A stretch of 64,000 nucleotides of DNA from Altererythrobacter lutimaris (GTDB lineage: Bacteria; Pseudomonadota; Alphaproteobacteria; Sphingomonadales; Sphingomonadaceae): the NCBI RefSeq assembly GCF_013371495.1, contig NZ_JABWTA010000001.1, positions 2,454,693-2,518,692 of the forward strand, written 5' to 3'. Under the pieces are notes generated by a model, which made no database searches, was not told where the DNA came from, and worked only from the letters and a program-made list of their open reading frames with translations. This document shows positions 24,331-33,447 of the stretch, in pieces; the first letter of the stretch is position 1; each line of letters starts with the position of its first letter. The translations under genes and the position numbers were made by a program.

Positions 24331-25553
24331 CGAGTCCAAGCCTCCAACATCGCATCAAGCGCATCGACGTCGTCGCTTTGCAAGGCGAGGTTCACCGCCT
24401 TCTCCGCTTCTTTTGGCTGCAGTCCGCCCCATTTTGCGAGGGAGAGCATTTTCGCAATGATGTCGTCTTCGCTTACGGGACGCTCCGGATCACCAAGTGT
24501 ATCGACCAGCTCAAACCCGTTTACGCGCGCGCCGAAATGCGCCGGATAGCGGGCGGTAATCGCTGGGTCCTCGCTGACAGTCACTTGCGCGCGCAGCTCG
24601 CTAAGCGCACAGACCGCTTCCATTGTGAAATCCTGCGGTTCGGCTTGTCTGCCGTCTGCGACAACTGCAATCGCATGCTGGAGCGAGAACTTTGCTTCCA
24701 GCTCCGTTTCTGGCTCTGGCCTGTCGCAAAATGTCAGCGCGTCTTTGAAAGTCTCCACTTGGAATGGCGCTTCTAGTTTGCCGGCCCTGCGCAGCTCCAT
24801 TGCCGCATCGATTGCGGGGTGCGCATGCCTGCAAGCAGCGAAGGGCTTGAAGCTGACCGTGTCGATCATCCAGCCATCGCCGTTCGAGGCAAGCTCGCCC
24901 GGTCCTTTGGTGAAAGCCTCAAAAAGCCCCTGAGGACCTTCCAGAATGCCTTGCGGTCCGGTTGCGCCGTAGTGGACATGCATTGCTGCATCGCGGCCAG
25001 TGCGTACCGCATGATAGATATGCCATTGCTTCGTGAGCACATCGTCATGCCGCATATGCCAAAGGCCGCCTGCGACAGAGCCCGCATTGCCCAGCGCATT
25101 CGCGTATTCGACGGGCGCGAAGCCAATCAGTGAACCGAACGACGCGCATGCACCAAACACGCCCATTGTCGCGGTCGGATGCCAATGCGCGTAGTGATGC
25201 GCGTCAAATGCTGCGCCGATCGCAATCATCGCTTCATAGCCGCGCACCGCTGCATCAAGCCGCGTGTCCATGTCGGCACTCGGCATGGAAAGGGCCGCTG
25301 GCCAGATCACAGGCCCCGGATGAAGCAGCGAAGTGCGGTGCACATCGTCCATCTCGAGCACATTGCCGGAATAGCTCGCGCTTTCCCAGCCGCGCGTTGA
25401 AATCGCGCTGCCCATCGCATGAGCTTCAGTGCCGCGCGCGCCTGCGATGCAGGCAAGCCAGTCAAGCAAATGCAGTCTTGCACGCTGACGCTCGCTTTTG
25501 CTGACAGGACGCGCTAATGTCCGGACAAGTCGGGAGAGCAGAGGCTCGCTCAT
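24327..25553 (-). CDS. MmgE/PrpD-family protein, paralogue 2
   Basis: The 408-residue protein starts at the ATG at 25553, nine bases after AGGAGG; an earlier in-frame start would enter the divergent regulator promoter. Segments LDWLACIAGARGTEAHAMG and GNVLEMDDVHRTSLLHPGPVIWPAAL match the MmgE/PrpD fold, with DDVHR as the usual substrate-binding stretch. It is the first gene of a ten-gene minus-strand operon. The operator TGTCCGGACA lies within its first dozen codons (25517-25528), downstream of the start. The reaction is unknown. Confidence 0.85.
   Translation of the reverse strand: MSEPLLSRLVRTLARPVSKSERQRARLHLLDWLACIAGARGTEAHAMGSAISTRGWESASYSGNVLEMDDVHRTSLLHPGPVIWPAALSMPSADMDTRLDAAVRGYEAMIAIGAAFDAHHYAHWHPTATMGVFGACASFGSLIGFAPVEYANALGNAGSVAGGLWHMRHDDVLTKQWHIYHAVRTGRDAAMHVHYGATGPQGILEGPQGLFEAFTKGPGELASNGDGWMIDTVSFKPFAACRHAHPAIDAAMELRRAGKLEAPFQVETFKDALTFCDRPEPETELEAKFSLQHAIAVVADGRQAEPQDFTMEAVCALSELRAQVTVSEDPAITARYPAHFGARVNGFELVDTLGDPERPVSEDDIIAKMLSLAKWGGLQPKEAEKAVNLALQSDDVDALDAMLEAWTR
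25517..25528. promoter_or_regulatory. UTRA-GntR operator, site 2 (autoregulatory)
   Basis: ATGTCCGGACAA matches TTGTCCGGACAA in 11 of 12 positions. It lies 63 bases upstream of the gntR start at 25592 and inside the first codons of the divergent MmgE/PrpD gene. CTGACA about 11 bases to its left would fit a -35 box for gntR. Autoregulation is the simplest reading. Confidence 0.6.
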
Positions 25554-25591
25554 CGCAGCGATCCTCCTAACAGGACTGGAAGACGAACTAA

Positions 25592-26365
25592 GTGGCAAGC
25601 AAAGCGGCCAAGAAGGCCAAATCCGGTAAATCGAGCAAGACCCCGCGTTACCTGCAATTGGCCGGTATGCTGCGCGAAGCGATCCTTGCAGGCGACTTTG
25701 CCGACGGTGGTCAATTCCCGACGGAAACCGTGTTGTGCAAGCAATTCGATGTCAGCCGTTTCACGGTGCGCGAAGCTTTGCGCCGCTTGGAAGCGGAAGG
25801 GCTTATCCAGCGCAAGCGCGGTTCCGGCACCACGGTACAGCCAGCTGCGGCACGCGGAGGCGCGTTGCATCAGCCATTGAGCAATGTGGGTGAGATCCTG
25901 CAATATGCCCGTGGAAGCGCGGTGGTGTACCGGCCTGCTGGAACGAGCCCTTTGCCAAGCGATATTGCTGAACAGATCGCGCCCAGTACTTCTGGTAACT
26001 GGACGATGTTTAGCGGCATCCGCCAACAGGATTTTGGCGAAAAACCATTGGCCGCCACTGCTGCCTATTTCCACGAAAGCCTCGGCGATGCGATCGAAAA
26101 CTTGGATTTGAATGCCAGTTCGCAAACGCTGTTCAGTCAGATCGAGCAGCTTGCAGGCGTCAGCGCTCGCACTGTCACGCAGGACATTCAAGCGATTGCT
26201 GCAGACAAAGATATGGCTGAGAAGCTCGATGTTCCTGAAGGCAGTCCGGTGCTGCAAATCCTGCGGTGCTACATCGATGCCAAAGGCCGCGTGTTCGAGA
26301 TCTCGGTCAATCACCACCCTGGTGACCGCTTCGCTTACGCGATGCATATCGACGTCGACAGCTAA
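25592..26365 (+). CDS. GntR-family transcriptional regulator, HutC/UTRA subfamily
   Basis: The 257-residue regulator starts at GTG with a Lys/Ser-rich tail (about residues 1-16), then the GntR winged helix (about 20-80, FPTETVLCKQFDVSRFTVRE). The UTRA ligand domain (about 105-250) shows SDIAEQIAPSTSGNWTMFSG and the ending GRVFEISVNHHPGDRFAYAM. HutC-type proteins bind palindromes with GT-N4-AC spacing, and TTGTCCGGACAA at six promoters of the window fits that spacing. It is the obvious candidate repressor of the surrounding genes, released by a pathway intermediate. It converges with the CoA-transferase gene at 26368, two bases away. Confidence 0.92.
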   Translation: MASKAAKKAKSGKSSKTPRYLQLAGMLREAILAGDFADGGQFPTETVLCKQFDVSRFTVREALRRLEAEGLIQRKRGSGTTVQPAAARGGALHQPLSNVGEILQYARGSAVVYRPAGTSPLPSDIAEQIAPSTSGNWTMFSGIRQQDFGEKPLAATAAYFHESLGDAIENLDLNASSQTLFSQIEQLAGVSARTVTQDIQAIAADKDMAEKLDVPEGSPVLQILRCYIDAKGRVFEISVNHHPGDRFAYAMHIDVDS

Positions 26366-26367
26366 GC

Positions 26368-27462
26368 TCATTTTTCGCCAAGCCCAGGTACATCGCCAGG
26401 TTCCCAGTCTTCTTCTGCGAAGCGAATGGCTGGTGCGACGTGTTTGCCTCCGCCGGGGGCCTCAACCAGCAATCCCCGCTCTACGATATGCGCCTCGTCC
26501 AGCGCTTCGCGGTAATCAAGAACGGGCGCAAATGCGACGTCCTTGTCTGCAAACCATTCCACCCACTCTTCACGAGTCTTGCTTCCGAAGGTCTCTTGTA
26601 AAAATGCGACGAGTTCGCCTTGTTCGCCTGCAGGATCCTCAGCGATGGGAAGCAAGTCTTCGCGTCCAAGTGCGGTGAGCAGGTTCCTCGAAAACTTGAG
26701 CTCGCGTCCGCCAAGTACAACGTGTTTGTCATCTGCAGTTTTGTAGACCTGATAGAAGGCTGCACCACCAAGGCTTCGCTGCGAAGCTGATCGCGGACTT
26801 TCACCCCCTGCAATCGCGCTACCAGCGGTGTGCGCGCACCATGGCAGCAGGCTATCGAACATCGCGCAGTCAATATACGCGCCTTCGCCGTTCCGATCGC
26901 GCCCGACCATCGCCATCAGAACCGCAGACAGAGCGGTCAGGCCAGCTGCAAGATCCGCGCTCGGCGCGCCGGGAACGACCGGCGTTCCATCCACTCCGTC
27001 ATTAACTGAGAGGAAACCGGCCAATGCTTGCACGGCCATGTCATGGGCCGGATGATGGGCGAGCGTTCCTTCTTGTCCGAAGGCAGATATCGAGCAGTAG
27101 ATGATGTCAGGCCTGATCGCTTTTACAGCGTCATAGTCAAAACCGAGCCGCTTCATCACGCCGGGGCGAAAGCCTTCGACAAATACATCAGCGTTGGCAA
27201 TGAGGTCGCGCAAAGCCGCTTTCCCGGCGTCAGCTTTAAGATCGAGCACAACGCTTTTTTTGCCCCGATTGAGATTGGCGAACCAAACCGAATGCTCCTC
27301 ATCGCCATAGGTGTCGAAAGGAGCCTGGTCGCGTGCAGGGTCACCATAGGTCGGCTCGACCTTGATGACTTCAGCGCCTTGATCCGCCATCATGACCGTC
27401 ATCATTGGTCCCGGCAAAAACATCGAGAGATCGACAACACGAATGCCGGAGAGTTTGCCCAT
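26368..27462 (-). CDS. CaiB/BaiF (class III) CoA transferase
   Basis: The 364-residue protein has class III CoA-transferase segments: IRVVDLSMFLPGPMMTVMMADQGAEVIKVEP, FVEGFRPGVMKRLG and APSADLAAGL with the likely catalytic Asp. The sequence is shorter than the usual 390-400 residues, with a shortened C-terminal domain. It is five bases downstream of a second CoA transferase, so the pair may form a heteromer or act on successive acids. The operon is led by the CitE-like lyase gene and the operator at 31362. Confidence 0.88.
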   Translation of the reverse strand: MGKLSGIRVVDLSMFLPGPMMTVMMADQGAEVIKVEPTYGDPARDQAPFDTYGDEEHSVWFANLNRGKKSVVLDLKADAGKAALRDLIANADVFVEGFRPGVMKRLGFDYDAVKAIRPDIIYCSISAFGQEGTLAHHPAHDMAVQALAGFLSVNDGVDGTPVVPGAPSADLAAGLTALSAVLMAMVGRDRNGEGAYIDCAMFDSLLPWCAHTAGSAIAGGESPRSASQRSLGGAAFYQVYKTADDKHVVLGGRELKFSRNLLTALGREDLLPIAEDPAGEQGELVAFLQETFGSKTREEWVEWFADKDVAFAPVLDYREALDEAHIVERGLLVEAPGGGKHVAPAIRFAEEDWEPGDVPGLGEK

Positions 27463-27467
27463 GATGC

Positions 27468-28685
27468 TCAGATCGTTCCATTCGCTCGCAGCTTCGCAAC
27501 TGCGTCTTGGTCATAGCCGAGCTCGGCCAGCACATCCTCGCTGTCCGCGCCCAGCAATGGCGCTGCACGGTTGGGCACTCGCTGCCCATCAAACTTGATC
27601 GGGCTTGCAAGGATTTGCAGGTCATCCTTGTCCGGATGCTGGACTTCGTCCCGCATCCCGATGGTCTTAAGCCAGGGATTGTCGAGCGCATCGCCCAGTT
27701 CATAGACCGGCGCGACAGGCACGTGGCCAGCCAGCAGCTCTTGCCAATGCGCCATGGTGTGCTCGCTGAAATGCGCGTCGAGAAGTTCGGTTAGAGCATC
27801 GCGATTGGCGAGCCGCGAAGGATTGTCGGCAAAGCGCAGATCATCGCGTAGGTCCGGCCGCTCAAGCCGTTCGACCAGAATGTCCCAGAACTTGGGCAGC
27901 TGGCACATCACAAACATCCAGCCATCCTTGGCTTTGAACATCTGGCTCGGCGTTGCTTGCGGGTGCGCGGAACGCGGTGTTCGCTGCGTTTCGTCGCCGT
28001 CATTCATGTACCAGATCGCGGGATAGCTTGTCTGATGGATCGCTGCGCTGAGCAGGTCGGTATCTACATCGCGGCCTTTGCCGCTGGATCGTGCATCGAC
28101 CAATGCGCCGAGCAGCCCGATGCAGAAGATTGTGCCGGTCATAAAATCGACCATGGAGAGGCCCATGCGCTGCGGATCTCCGCCTGGCTCGCCTGTCATC
28201 TGGCAATAGCCCGCCTCGGCCTGCATCAAATAGTCATAGCCGGGCCATTTGGCGCGTTCATTGTCGCGCCCATAGGCAGAGAGATGCGCACAAACGATCG
28301 CAGGGTTAATGCTCTCAAGCGCATCGTAAGTGAGGCCCAGACGCTCTGGCAGATCACCGCGGAGATTGTTCGCCACAACATCGCAGGTCGCGACAAGTTT
28401 GTGCAGGATTTCCTGCCCTTCATCGCTGTTCAAATCGAGCGTGAGTGAGCGCTTGTTAAGATTGAAAGCCTGAAAATAAGTGCTTTCACCTTTGCGAAGG
28501 TAATGCGGACCGACGAGCCTTGCGGTGTCGCCGCCGCCTCGCCGCTCGCCGTCAGGACCGACTTTACCAGGCGGCTCGATCTTGATGACCTCCGCGCCCA
28601 TTTGCGCGAGGAACATCGTGCCATAGGGGCCTGCACCGTATTGCTCGGCGCTGATGACTCTGATGCCTTTAAGCGGCAGATGCAT
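27468..28685 (-). CDS. CaiB/BaiF (class III) CoA transferase
   Basis: The 405-residue protein is of full length for the family. It shows IRVISAEQYGAGPYGTMFLAQMGAEVIKIEPPG, NLRGDLPERLGL and GLSMVDFMTG with the likely catalytic Asp. It would transfer CoA between organic acids, for example from a product thioester to a new substrate acid. It lies 69 bases after the acyl-CoA dehydrogenase gene and five before a second transferase. Two CoA transferases plus a PaaK-like ligase give the regulon at least two activation routes. Confidence 0.88.
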   Translation of the reverse strand: MHLPLKGIRVISAEQYGAGPYGTMFLAQMGAEVIKIEPPGKVGPDGERRGGGDTARLVGPHYLRKGESTYFQAFNLNKRSLTLDLNSDEGQEILHKLVATCDVVANNLRGDLPERLGLTYDALESINPAIVCAHLSAYGRDNERAKWPGYDYLMQAEAGYCQMTGEPGGDPQRMGLSMVDFMTGTIFCIGLLGALVDARSSGKGRDVDTDLLSAAIHQTSYPAIWYMNDGDETQRTPRSAHPQATPSQMFKAKDGWMFVMCQLPKFWDILVERLERPDLRDDLRFADNPSRLANRDALTELLDAHFSEHTMAHWQELLAGHVPVAPVYELGDALDNPWLKTIGMRDEVQHPDKDDLQILASPIKFDGQRVPNRAAPLLGADSEDVLAELGYDQDAVAKLRANGTI

Positions 28686-28754
28686 CTTCAGCTCCCTTCC
28701 CAGACTGTTCCGCTTTTCGCGCGGCTTGTTGTTCTTGCATGCGAAAGCGAATGA

Positions 28755-29939
28755 TCAGATCGGGTTTGCTTTCAAATGCTGCTTCGCAATGATGATGCGC
28801 TGCATTTCATTGGTGCCTTCGCCAATACACATCAACAGACTGTCGCGGTAATAGCGTTCGATGTCATATTCCTTGGAGTAGGAATAGCCGCCATAGATGC
28901 GCATTGCTTCCTGGCTGTTTTCAACCGCTGCTTCTGACGCGAAATACTTCGCCATGCCCGCTTCCATGTCGCAGCGCTCGCCTTTGTCATAGGCTTCGGA
29001 GGCGTCGAGCGTCAGCAGCCGGGCAGCGCGTGCGCGGGTCGCCATTTCACCGAGCTTGAGTTGGATCGCCTGATGATGCGCTATGGGCTTGCCCATGGTC
29101 TCGCGCTGCTGCGCGTATTCGGTGGCGTGGCGCAGTGACCCTTCAGCAAGGCCTACGCCGCGAGCTGCGACGTTGATCCGGCCAAGCTCAAGCCCGCCGG
29201 TTGCCTGGAAAAAGCCTTGCCCTTCAACACCGCCGATGAGTTGATCAGCCGGTATGCGATAGTCTTCCATGATGAGTTCAGCACTATCGATTGATTTGTA
29301 GCCAAGCTTGTCGAATTTCTTGCCGGTGGTCAGCCCGTCGCGCTTGTCGGCAATGAACAGACTCATGCCTTTGTAGCGCGGGTCTGCATCAGGATCAGTC
29401 TTGGCAAGAAGCGCAAAGCACTGGCCATTCAATGCGTTGGAAATCCAGGTCTTAGTGCCGTTGAGCACATAGTCGTCGCCATCACGCTTCGCCACTGTGC
29501 GGATCGCTTGAAGGTCCGTTCCGGCATTGGGCTCAGTCAAAGCCAGACCGCCGCGAATCTCTCCGGTCGCGAATTTCGGAAGCCATTTGGCTTTCTGCTC
29601 GGGGGTGCCGAAACGCTCAACCGCGGCCGCCATGATCAAATGCGAATTAAAGATACCTGTGATCGCCATCCAGTGGCTGGAGATCTTCATCACGATCTTG
29701 GCATAAGTTGTGGCAGGCAGACCAAGCCCGCCATATTCCTGACTGATCGTGGCGCCGAATAGGCCCATTTCCGCCATTTGCTCGACCAGCTTTTCCGGCC
29801 AGATATCGCCGTGGTCATGCTCTTTGATGACAGGGATAACTTCGCGTTCCAGCCAACGGTCGATCGCGTCCATGAATGCGCGTTCTTCGTCCGGATCGAT
29901 TGACCGGATCGCGTCGTCGAGCTGTACTGCGGTTGCCAT
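28755..29939 (-). CDS. acyl-CoA dehydrogenase
   Basis: The 394-residue flavoenzyme has normal length and the family segments LTEPNAGTDLQAIRT, NGTKTWISNA and IGEGTNEMQR, where the Glu before G-T is the likely catalytic base. It oxidises an acyl-CoA to the 2,3-enoyl-CoA and passes electrons to ETF. It is 37 bases downstream of the MaoC hydratase gene in the same operon, which fits a dehydrogenation-hydration-lyase sequence together with the CitE-type enzyme. The chain type is not clear from the sequence; branched or glutaryl-like substrates are possible. Confidence 0.92.
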   Translation of the reverse strand: MATAVQLDDAIRSIDPDEERAFMDAIDRWLEREVIPVIKEHDHGDIWPEKLVEQMAEMGLFGATISQEYGGLGLPATTYAKIVMKISSHWMAITGIFNSHLIMAAAVERFGTPEQKAKWLPKFATGEIRGGLALTEPNAGTDLQAIRTVAKRDGDDYVLNGTKTWISNALNGQCFALLAKTDPDADPRYKGMSLFIADKRDGLTTGKKFDKLGYKSIDSAELIMEDYRIPADQLIGGVEGQGFFQATGGLELGRINVAARGVGLAEGSLRHATEYAQQRETMGKPIAHHQAIQLKLGEMATRARAARLLTLDASEAYDKGERCDMEAGMAKYFASEAAVENSQEAMRIYGGYSYSKEYDIERYYRDSLLMCIGEGTNEMQRIIIAKQHLKANPI

Positions 29940-29976
29940 GATATCTGTCCTTTGAGGTATTCAGGTCTTTGTCGTC

Positions 29977-30486
29977 TTAATCGTCGAGATTGCCGAAGCC
30001 GCGCTTCCACACGAGCACCGTGCGTTTGTAGTGCGCGACCACATCACTGTGCTGGTTCTTGGCCGTCGTTTTGAAAGTCACAATGCCTTGTTCCGGCCGG
30101 CTCTTGCTCTCGCGTTTCTCCAGCACTTCGCTTTCGCAATAGACTGTGTCGCCAACGAACAGTGGATGCGTCATGCGCACTTCGTCCCAGCCCAGATTGG
30201 CGATCGCTTTGCCGCTCGTGTCTGAGACGCTCATGCCGGTCATGATTGCGATGGTGAACGGGCTGACGACCAGCGGCTTCCCGAATTCGGTATCTTTGGA
30301 GAGTTCATAGTCGAAATGTGCAGGATGCGTGTTCATAGTAAGCAGCGTGAACCAGACATTGTCAGCGTCAGTAATCGTGCGACCGGGACGATGCTCGTAA
30401 ATATGGCCGACGACGAAATCGTCGAAATAGCGACCTTGCACTTCGCGAAAGCGCCCGGGGGCGACTTCGATGACTCCATCACGCAT
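29977..30486 (-). CDS. MaoC-family (hotdog) dehydratase
   Basis: The 169-residue protein has the single hotdog domain of MaoC/mesaconyl-CoA hydratase types: ADNVWFTLLTMNTHPAHFDYELSK carries the Asn-Thr-His-Pro variant of the hydratase motif, and LFVGDTVYCESEVLEKRES is the following strand region. It would add water to an enoyl-CoA. Its start overlaps the CitE-like stop (TAATG). The combination of acyl-CoA dehydrogenase, MaoC and CitE-like lyase resembles the methylsuccinyl/mesaconyl/methylmalyl-CoA steps of known C4-C5 dicarboxylate pathways. Confidence 0.88.
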   Translation of the reverse strand: MRDGVIEVAPGRFREVQGRYFDDFVVGHIYEHRPGRTITDADNVWFTLLTMNTHPAHFDYELSKDTEFGKPLVVSPFTIAIMTGMSVSDTSGKAIANLGWDEVRMTHPLFVGDTVYCESEVLEKRESKSRPEQGIVTFKTTAKNQHSDVVAHYKRTVLVWKRGFGNLDD

Positions 30487-31304
30487 TACGCTTGTCCTTT
30501 ATGTCGCGCGAGGATTGCGCGGTATGTCTTTATCATCGGCGCTTCCAGCATGCGGCCTTTGTGGCGCACGGCCTTGCCGCCGGTTTCCTCGTAAACCTTG
30601 AGCGCCTCTTGAGCTTCTGCGACCTGCTCGGCAGTAGGCGCAAATACATCTTCGATGATCGGCACTTGCTTGGGGTGGATTGCAGACTTGGCCGTGATGC
30701 CGATAGCGCGAGCCGCTTCGCATTCGCGGCGCAAGCCGTCTTCGTCATCCAGATGAATGTAAGGTACATCTATCAGCGGCGTGCGCGCTTCAGCGCAAGC
30801 CAATACCAATTGCTGGCGGGCTGCAAGCAAGGGCTCCCAAGACACAGCGACTTGCAGCTCGCCAGAGAAATCCGCGCCTCCAAACATCAGGGCAGAGACT
30901 TTGGCGTGGCTCGCGATCGCAAGTGCGTTGCGCAGTCCTTTGGGCGTTTCAATGAGGGGGATAAGGGCAGGGCAGCGCTCCCCAAAGGCGCTTGCGATAA
31001 TGTCCAGCTCCACCGCGCTTTCCACCATGGGCACCATCAGTGTCGCAGGTAAAACATCGCTTTGCGTAAGCGCGGCCAGGTCACGAATACCTTCTGGCGT
31101 GGTCAAGGCATTGATCCGGATCGCAAAACCTTCGCTTGCTTCGCGCACTTGCTTGAGTGCCGCTTCACGAGCGGATTCCTTGTCTGTTGGCCCGACTGCA
31201 TCTTCCAGATCGATCACGACAAGGCCAGCGCTCGCCGCGCCTGCCTTGGCAAAGCGGTCCGGACGCGATCCCGGCACAAATAGCAGGCTTGAAGCTGCAA
31301 ACAT
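30486..31304 (-). CDS. CitE/malyl-CoA lyase-family enzyme
   Basis: The 272-residue protein begins at the ATG at 31304 (MFAASSLLFVPGSRPDRF); a much longer frame upstream would cross the operator. It has the CitE/HpcH family residues: VIDLEDAV (30-37), Arg63, the Mg-binding Glu119 in LIETPKG and Asp145 in FGGADFSGEL. The family splits or forms malyl-CoA, methylmalyl-CoA or citramalyl-CoA. It is the first gene of the five-gene operon behind operator 31362-31377. Cleavage of a 3-hydroxyacyl-CoA made by the MaoC hydratase is the likely step. Confidence 0.88.
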   Translation of the reverse strand: MFAASSLLFVPGSRPDRFAKAGAASAGLVVIDLEDAVGPTDKESAREAALKQVREASEGFAIRINALTTPEGIRDLAALTQSDVLPATLMVPMVESAVELDIIASAFGERCPALIPLIETPKGLRNALAIASHAKVSALMFGGADFSGELQVAVSWEPLLAARQQLVLACAEARTPLIDVPYIHLDDEDGLRRECEAARAIGITAKSAIHPKQVPIIEDVFAPTAEQVAEAQEALKVYEETGGKAVRHKGRMLEAPMIKTYRAILARHKGQA

Positions 31305-31361
31305 TAAGCAAAGCACCTTTCCTGCGGCTGGCTTTCGCGCCGCTTGAATTCTCGTTTTACA

Positions 31362-31377
31362 ATTTGTCCGGACAAAT
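31362..31377. promoter_or_regulatory. UTRA-GntR operator, site 3 (divergent)
   Basis: ATTTGTCCGGACAAAT is a perfect 16-bp palindrome, the longest of the six sites. Its core (31364-31375) lies almost midway between the divergent starts at 31304 and 31434, about 59 bases from each. On the minus strand TTGACT stands seven bases before TGTCCGGACA. TATAAA at 31401-31406 could be the -10 box towards the plus-strand operon. Confidence 0.8.
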
Positions 31378-31433
31378 CTAAAGTCAAGCGCAAATCGGGA
31401 TATAAACGCATTTGAGGGGGAATCTTTCCAGCT

Positions 31434-31910
31434 ATGACTGACATCATCAAGCGCACAACTCTCATGGTTCGCGATGCGGAGAAAGCAGCGCAATGGTATG
31501 AGGATGTGCTTGGGATGAGCCGCTGGATGGATACGCCATTCACGCTTTCAGGAACCCAGCTGGCCGCAGGCAATAAAGGTGACAAGACTCGCCTTGTAAT
31601 TATGAAGGCCGAACATGAGACCATCGGCATGATCGGCCTGCTGCAATGGGTTGATCCGGAGCGGGAAGATGCACCCGCCGAGCTACCGACAGAACTAAGC
31701 TTTGGCGCGCCCATATTCGTTGTTGCAGCCGAAGACACCCGCGCCACGGTTGAACGGGCGCGTGCTGCCGGATCGCGCATCCATAGCGAGCCGCGCGATT
31801 GGACGGTCACCGGGGCGGACGGCAAGCAAAAGGATATGGTCGGCGCAAGCTTCTGGGATCTGGACGGCTATTTCTATGAAGTGAATCAGGTGGTGCAGGT
31901 CCACGGCTGA
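31434..31910 (+). CDS. VOC (glyoxalase-fold) protein
   Basis: The 158-residue protein is a one-module-length VOC protein: KRTTLMVRDAEKAAQWYEDVLGM at the start, and KQKDMVGASFWDLDGYFYEVNQ at the end with the usual terminal Glu. It probably acts on an enolisable intermediate as an epimerase, isomerase or binding protein. It leads a four-gene plus-strand operon, and its stop overlaps the MDR reductase start (TGATG). No substrate can be assigned. Confidence 0.82.
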   Translation: MTDIIKRTTLMVRDAEKAAQWYEDVLGMSRWMDTPFTLSGTQLAAGNKGDKTRLVIMKAEHETIGMIGLLQWVDPEREDAPAELPTELSFGAPIFVVAAEDTRATVERARAAGSRIHSEPRDWTVTGADGKQKDMVGASFWDLDGYFYEVNQVVQVHG

Positions 31911-32998
31911 TGGGCGCTGCGGAAGAACTCGCAGCGTTTGACGCATTGGCAGCCAAGCGCATTGATGATGATGCGAACTATCAATGGCGTATCGCTCGCA
32001 GGCCGGTTGGCAATGTGAGACCGGAAGACTTCGAGTTCGGCGTTACAGAGATCCCAGAGCCGCGCGAAGGCGAAGTGCTTTTGAAGACACATTACCTGGG
32101 GCTCGCCCCGGTGATGCGGTTTTATATGCAAGCAACAGCGCGCACAGGCGATGTGTCGCTCGGCATTGGTGATGTGATCCATGGGCGCGGTGTTGCTCAA
32201 ATTGTGAAGAGCCGTCACCCCGATTGGCGCGAAGGCGAGATCGTTCAGGGCCAGATGGGCTGGCAGACCTACAAAGTCAGCAAGATGACAGCACAGGAAA
32301 AGTTCTTCCGCATGCCAAACAATGGCCTGGATGCAGCTTTGGGTGCAGGTGTCCTCGGTATGACGGGACTGAGCGCGCATGCGGGCTTGTTCGCTTGTGG
32401 CTCTCCCAAAGAGGGTGATCGCATGGTCTTGTCCGGTGCGGCAGGCGGGGTCGGCTCCATGGTCAGCCAGATGGCCGCGAATGTCGTCGGCTGCGATGTC
32501 GTCGGCATCGCCGGAGGCCCGGAGAAATGCGCCTTCATCCGCGAGCATGGGTGCCGCGCATCGATTGACTACAAGGCAGACGATATCGAGGCGATGCTCG
32601 ATCAGTTGCGTCCTGAAGGCATCGATCTCTATTTTGACAATGTGGGAGGCGAAACGCTGGAAGCCTGTCTCGAGCGGCTGCGCATGCATGCCCGCATTGT
32701 CTTATGCGGCTCGATCAGCGAGTACACCCGCGAGGAGCCGTTCAAGCTTTCCAATTACACGAGGCTGCGGGCCACAGACAGCGTCATGCGGGGCTTCTTT
32801 GTTTACAATCATTTGAGCGATTGGGACCGTGTCATGGGCGAGATGTCCGGCTGGATCGCGGACGGGAAGTTGAAGCCAGTGCAGGATATCGAGCAGGGCT
32901 TTGGCGCGATGCCAAGGGCGCTCGCCAATCTCTATTATGGCCGCAATGTCGGCGTGCAATGCTGCTCTGTGAGGGGCGAACCGGAGGAATGGGTGTGA
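31910..32998 (+). CDS. zinc-independent MDR NADP-dependent oxidoreductase
   Basis: The 362-residue protein matches the leukotriene-B4 12-hydroxydehydrogenase/CurA-like branch of the medium-chain dehydrogenases. It has no zinc ligands, an NADP-binding VLSGAAGGVGSMVSQMAA and GVLGMTGLSAHAGLF before it. This branch reduces the C=C bond of enones or enals. The start shares a base with the previous stop. It overlaps a VOC gene at the end. Reduction of an alpha,beta-unsaturated carbonyl compound in the pathway is likely. Confidence 0.87.
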   Translation: MGAAEELAAFDALAAKRIDDDANYQWRIARRPVGNVRPEDFEFGVTEIPEPREGEVLLKTHYLGLAPVMRFYMQATARTGDVSLGIGDVIHGRGVAQIVKSRHPDWREGEIVQGQMGWQTYKVSKMTAQEKFFRMPNNGLDAALGAGVLGMTGLSAHAGLFACGSPKEGDRMVLSGAAGGVGSMVSQMAANVVGCDVVGIAGGPEKCAFIREHGCRASIDYKADDIEAMLDQLRPEGIDLYFDNVGGETLEACLERLRMHARIVLCGSISEYTREEPFKLSNYTRLRATDSVMRGFFVYNHLSDWDRVMGEMSGWIADGKLKPVQDIEQGFGAMPRALANLYYGRNVGVQCCSVRGEPEEWV

Positions 32999-33447
32999 GT
33001 GAGAAACCGGCGGTGCGCTTCCAGCGGGCGAATTTTGTAGTCAGCGATCTGGATCGCGCGCTCACTTTCTACGAGGGCGTGCTGGGCTTTGAAGTGGCCT
33101 ATCGCAAAGGGCACAATCCAGACAGTTATTCCGTTCCGGTGTTCGAGATACCCGATGGCGCAGAACTTGGCTTTGCTATCCTGTCACTCCCAGGCCAGCC
33201 GCGTGTGATGGCGCTTTCTGAGATCAAGGCCATCGACATGCAGCCCGTTCCTCATCCGCGCAGAGGCGCGATCGTGCTGGAAACGCAAGACCCGGACAAA
33301 GTAATGGCGGAAAGCCGTGCACTTGGCCTGAAAGTTTATGAAGAAGGCCGCTTGGAAACACATGATGGCCGTATCGGTCGCGAGATCGGGATCGTCGATT
33401 TCGACGACAACTTGGTCGTCATCTACATCATTCCGGATGCTGACTGA
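32995..33447 (+). CDS. VOC (glyoxalase-fold) protein
   Basis: The 150-residue protein most likely starts at the GTG at 32995, which overlaps the previous stop as GTGA and lies seven bases after GGAGG. The ATG six bases earlier is too close to that site. It shows FQRANFVVSDLDRALTFYEGVLGFEV and ends with VDFDDNLVVIYIIPDAD, the normal VOC pattern. It is the third gene of the operon and its stop overlaps the MFS start (TGATG). The reaction is unknown. Confidence 0.8.
   Translation: MSEKPAVRFQRANFVVSDLDRALTFYEGVLGFEVAYRKGHNPDSYSVPVFEIPDGAELGFAILSLPGQPRVMALSEIKAIDMQPVPHPRRGAIVLETQDPDKVMAESRALGLKVYEEGRLETHDGRIGREIGIVDFDDNLVVIYIIPDAD

Noticed and set aside
31305-31493. 63-residue N-terminal extension of the CitE-like lyase
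   Set aside because: It would cross the perfect operator palindrome and overlap the divergent VOC gene. The family N-terminus LLFVPG begins right after the ATG at 31304.
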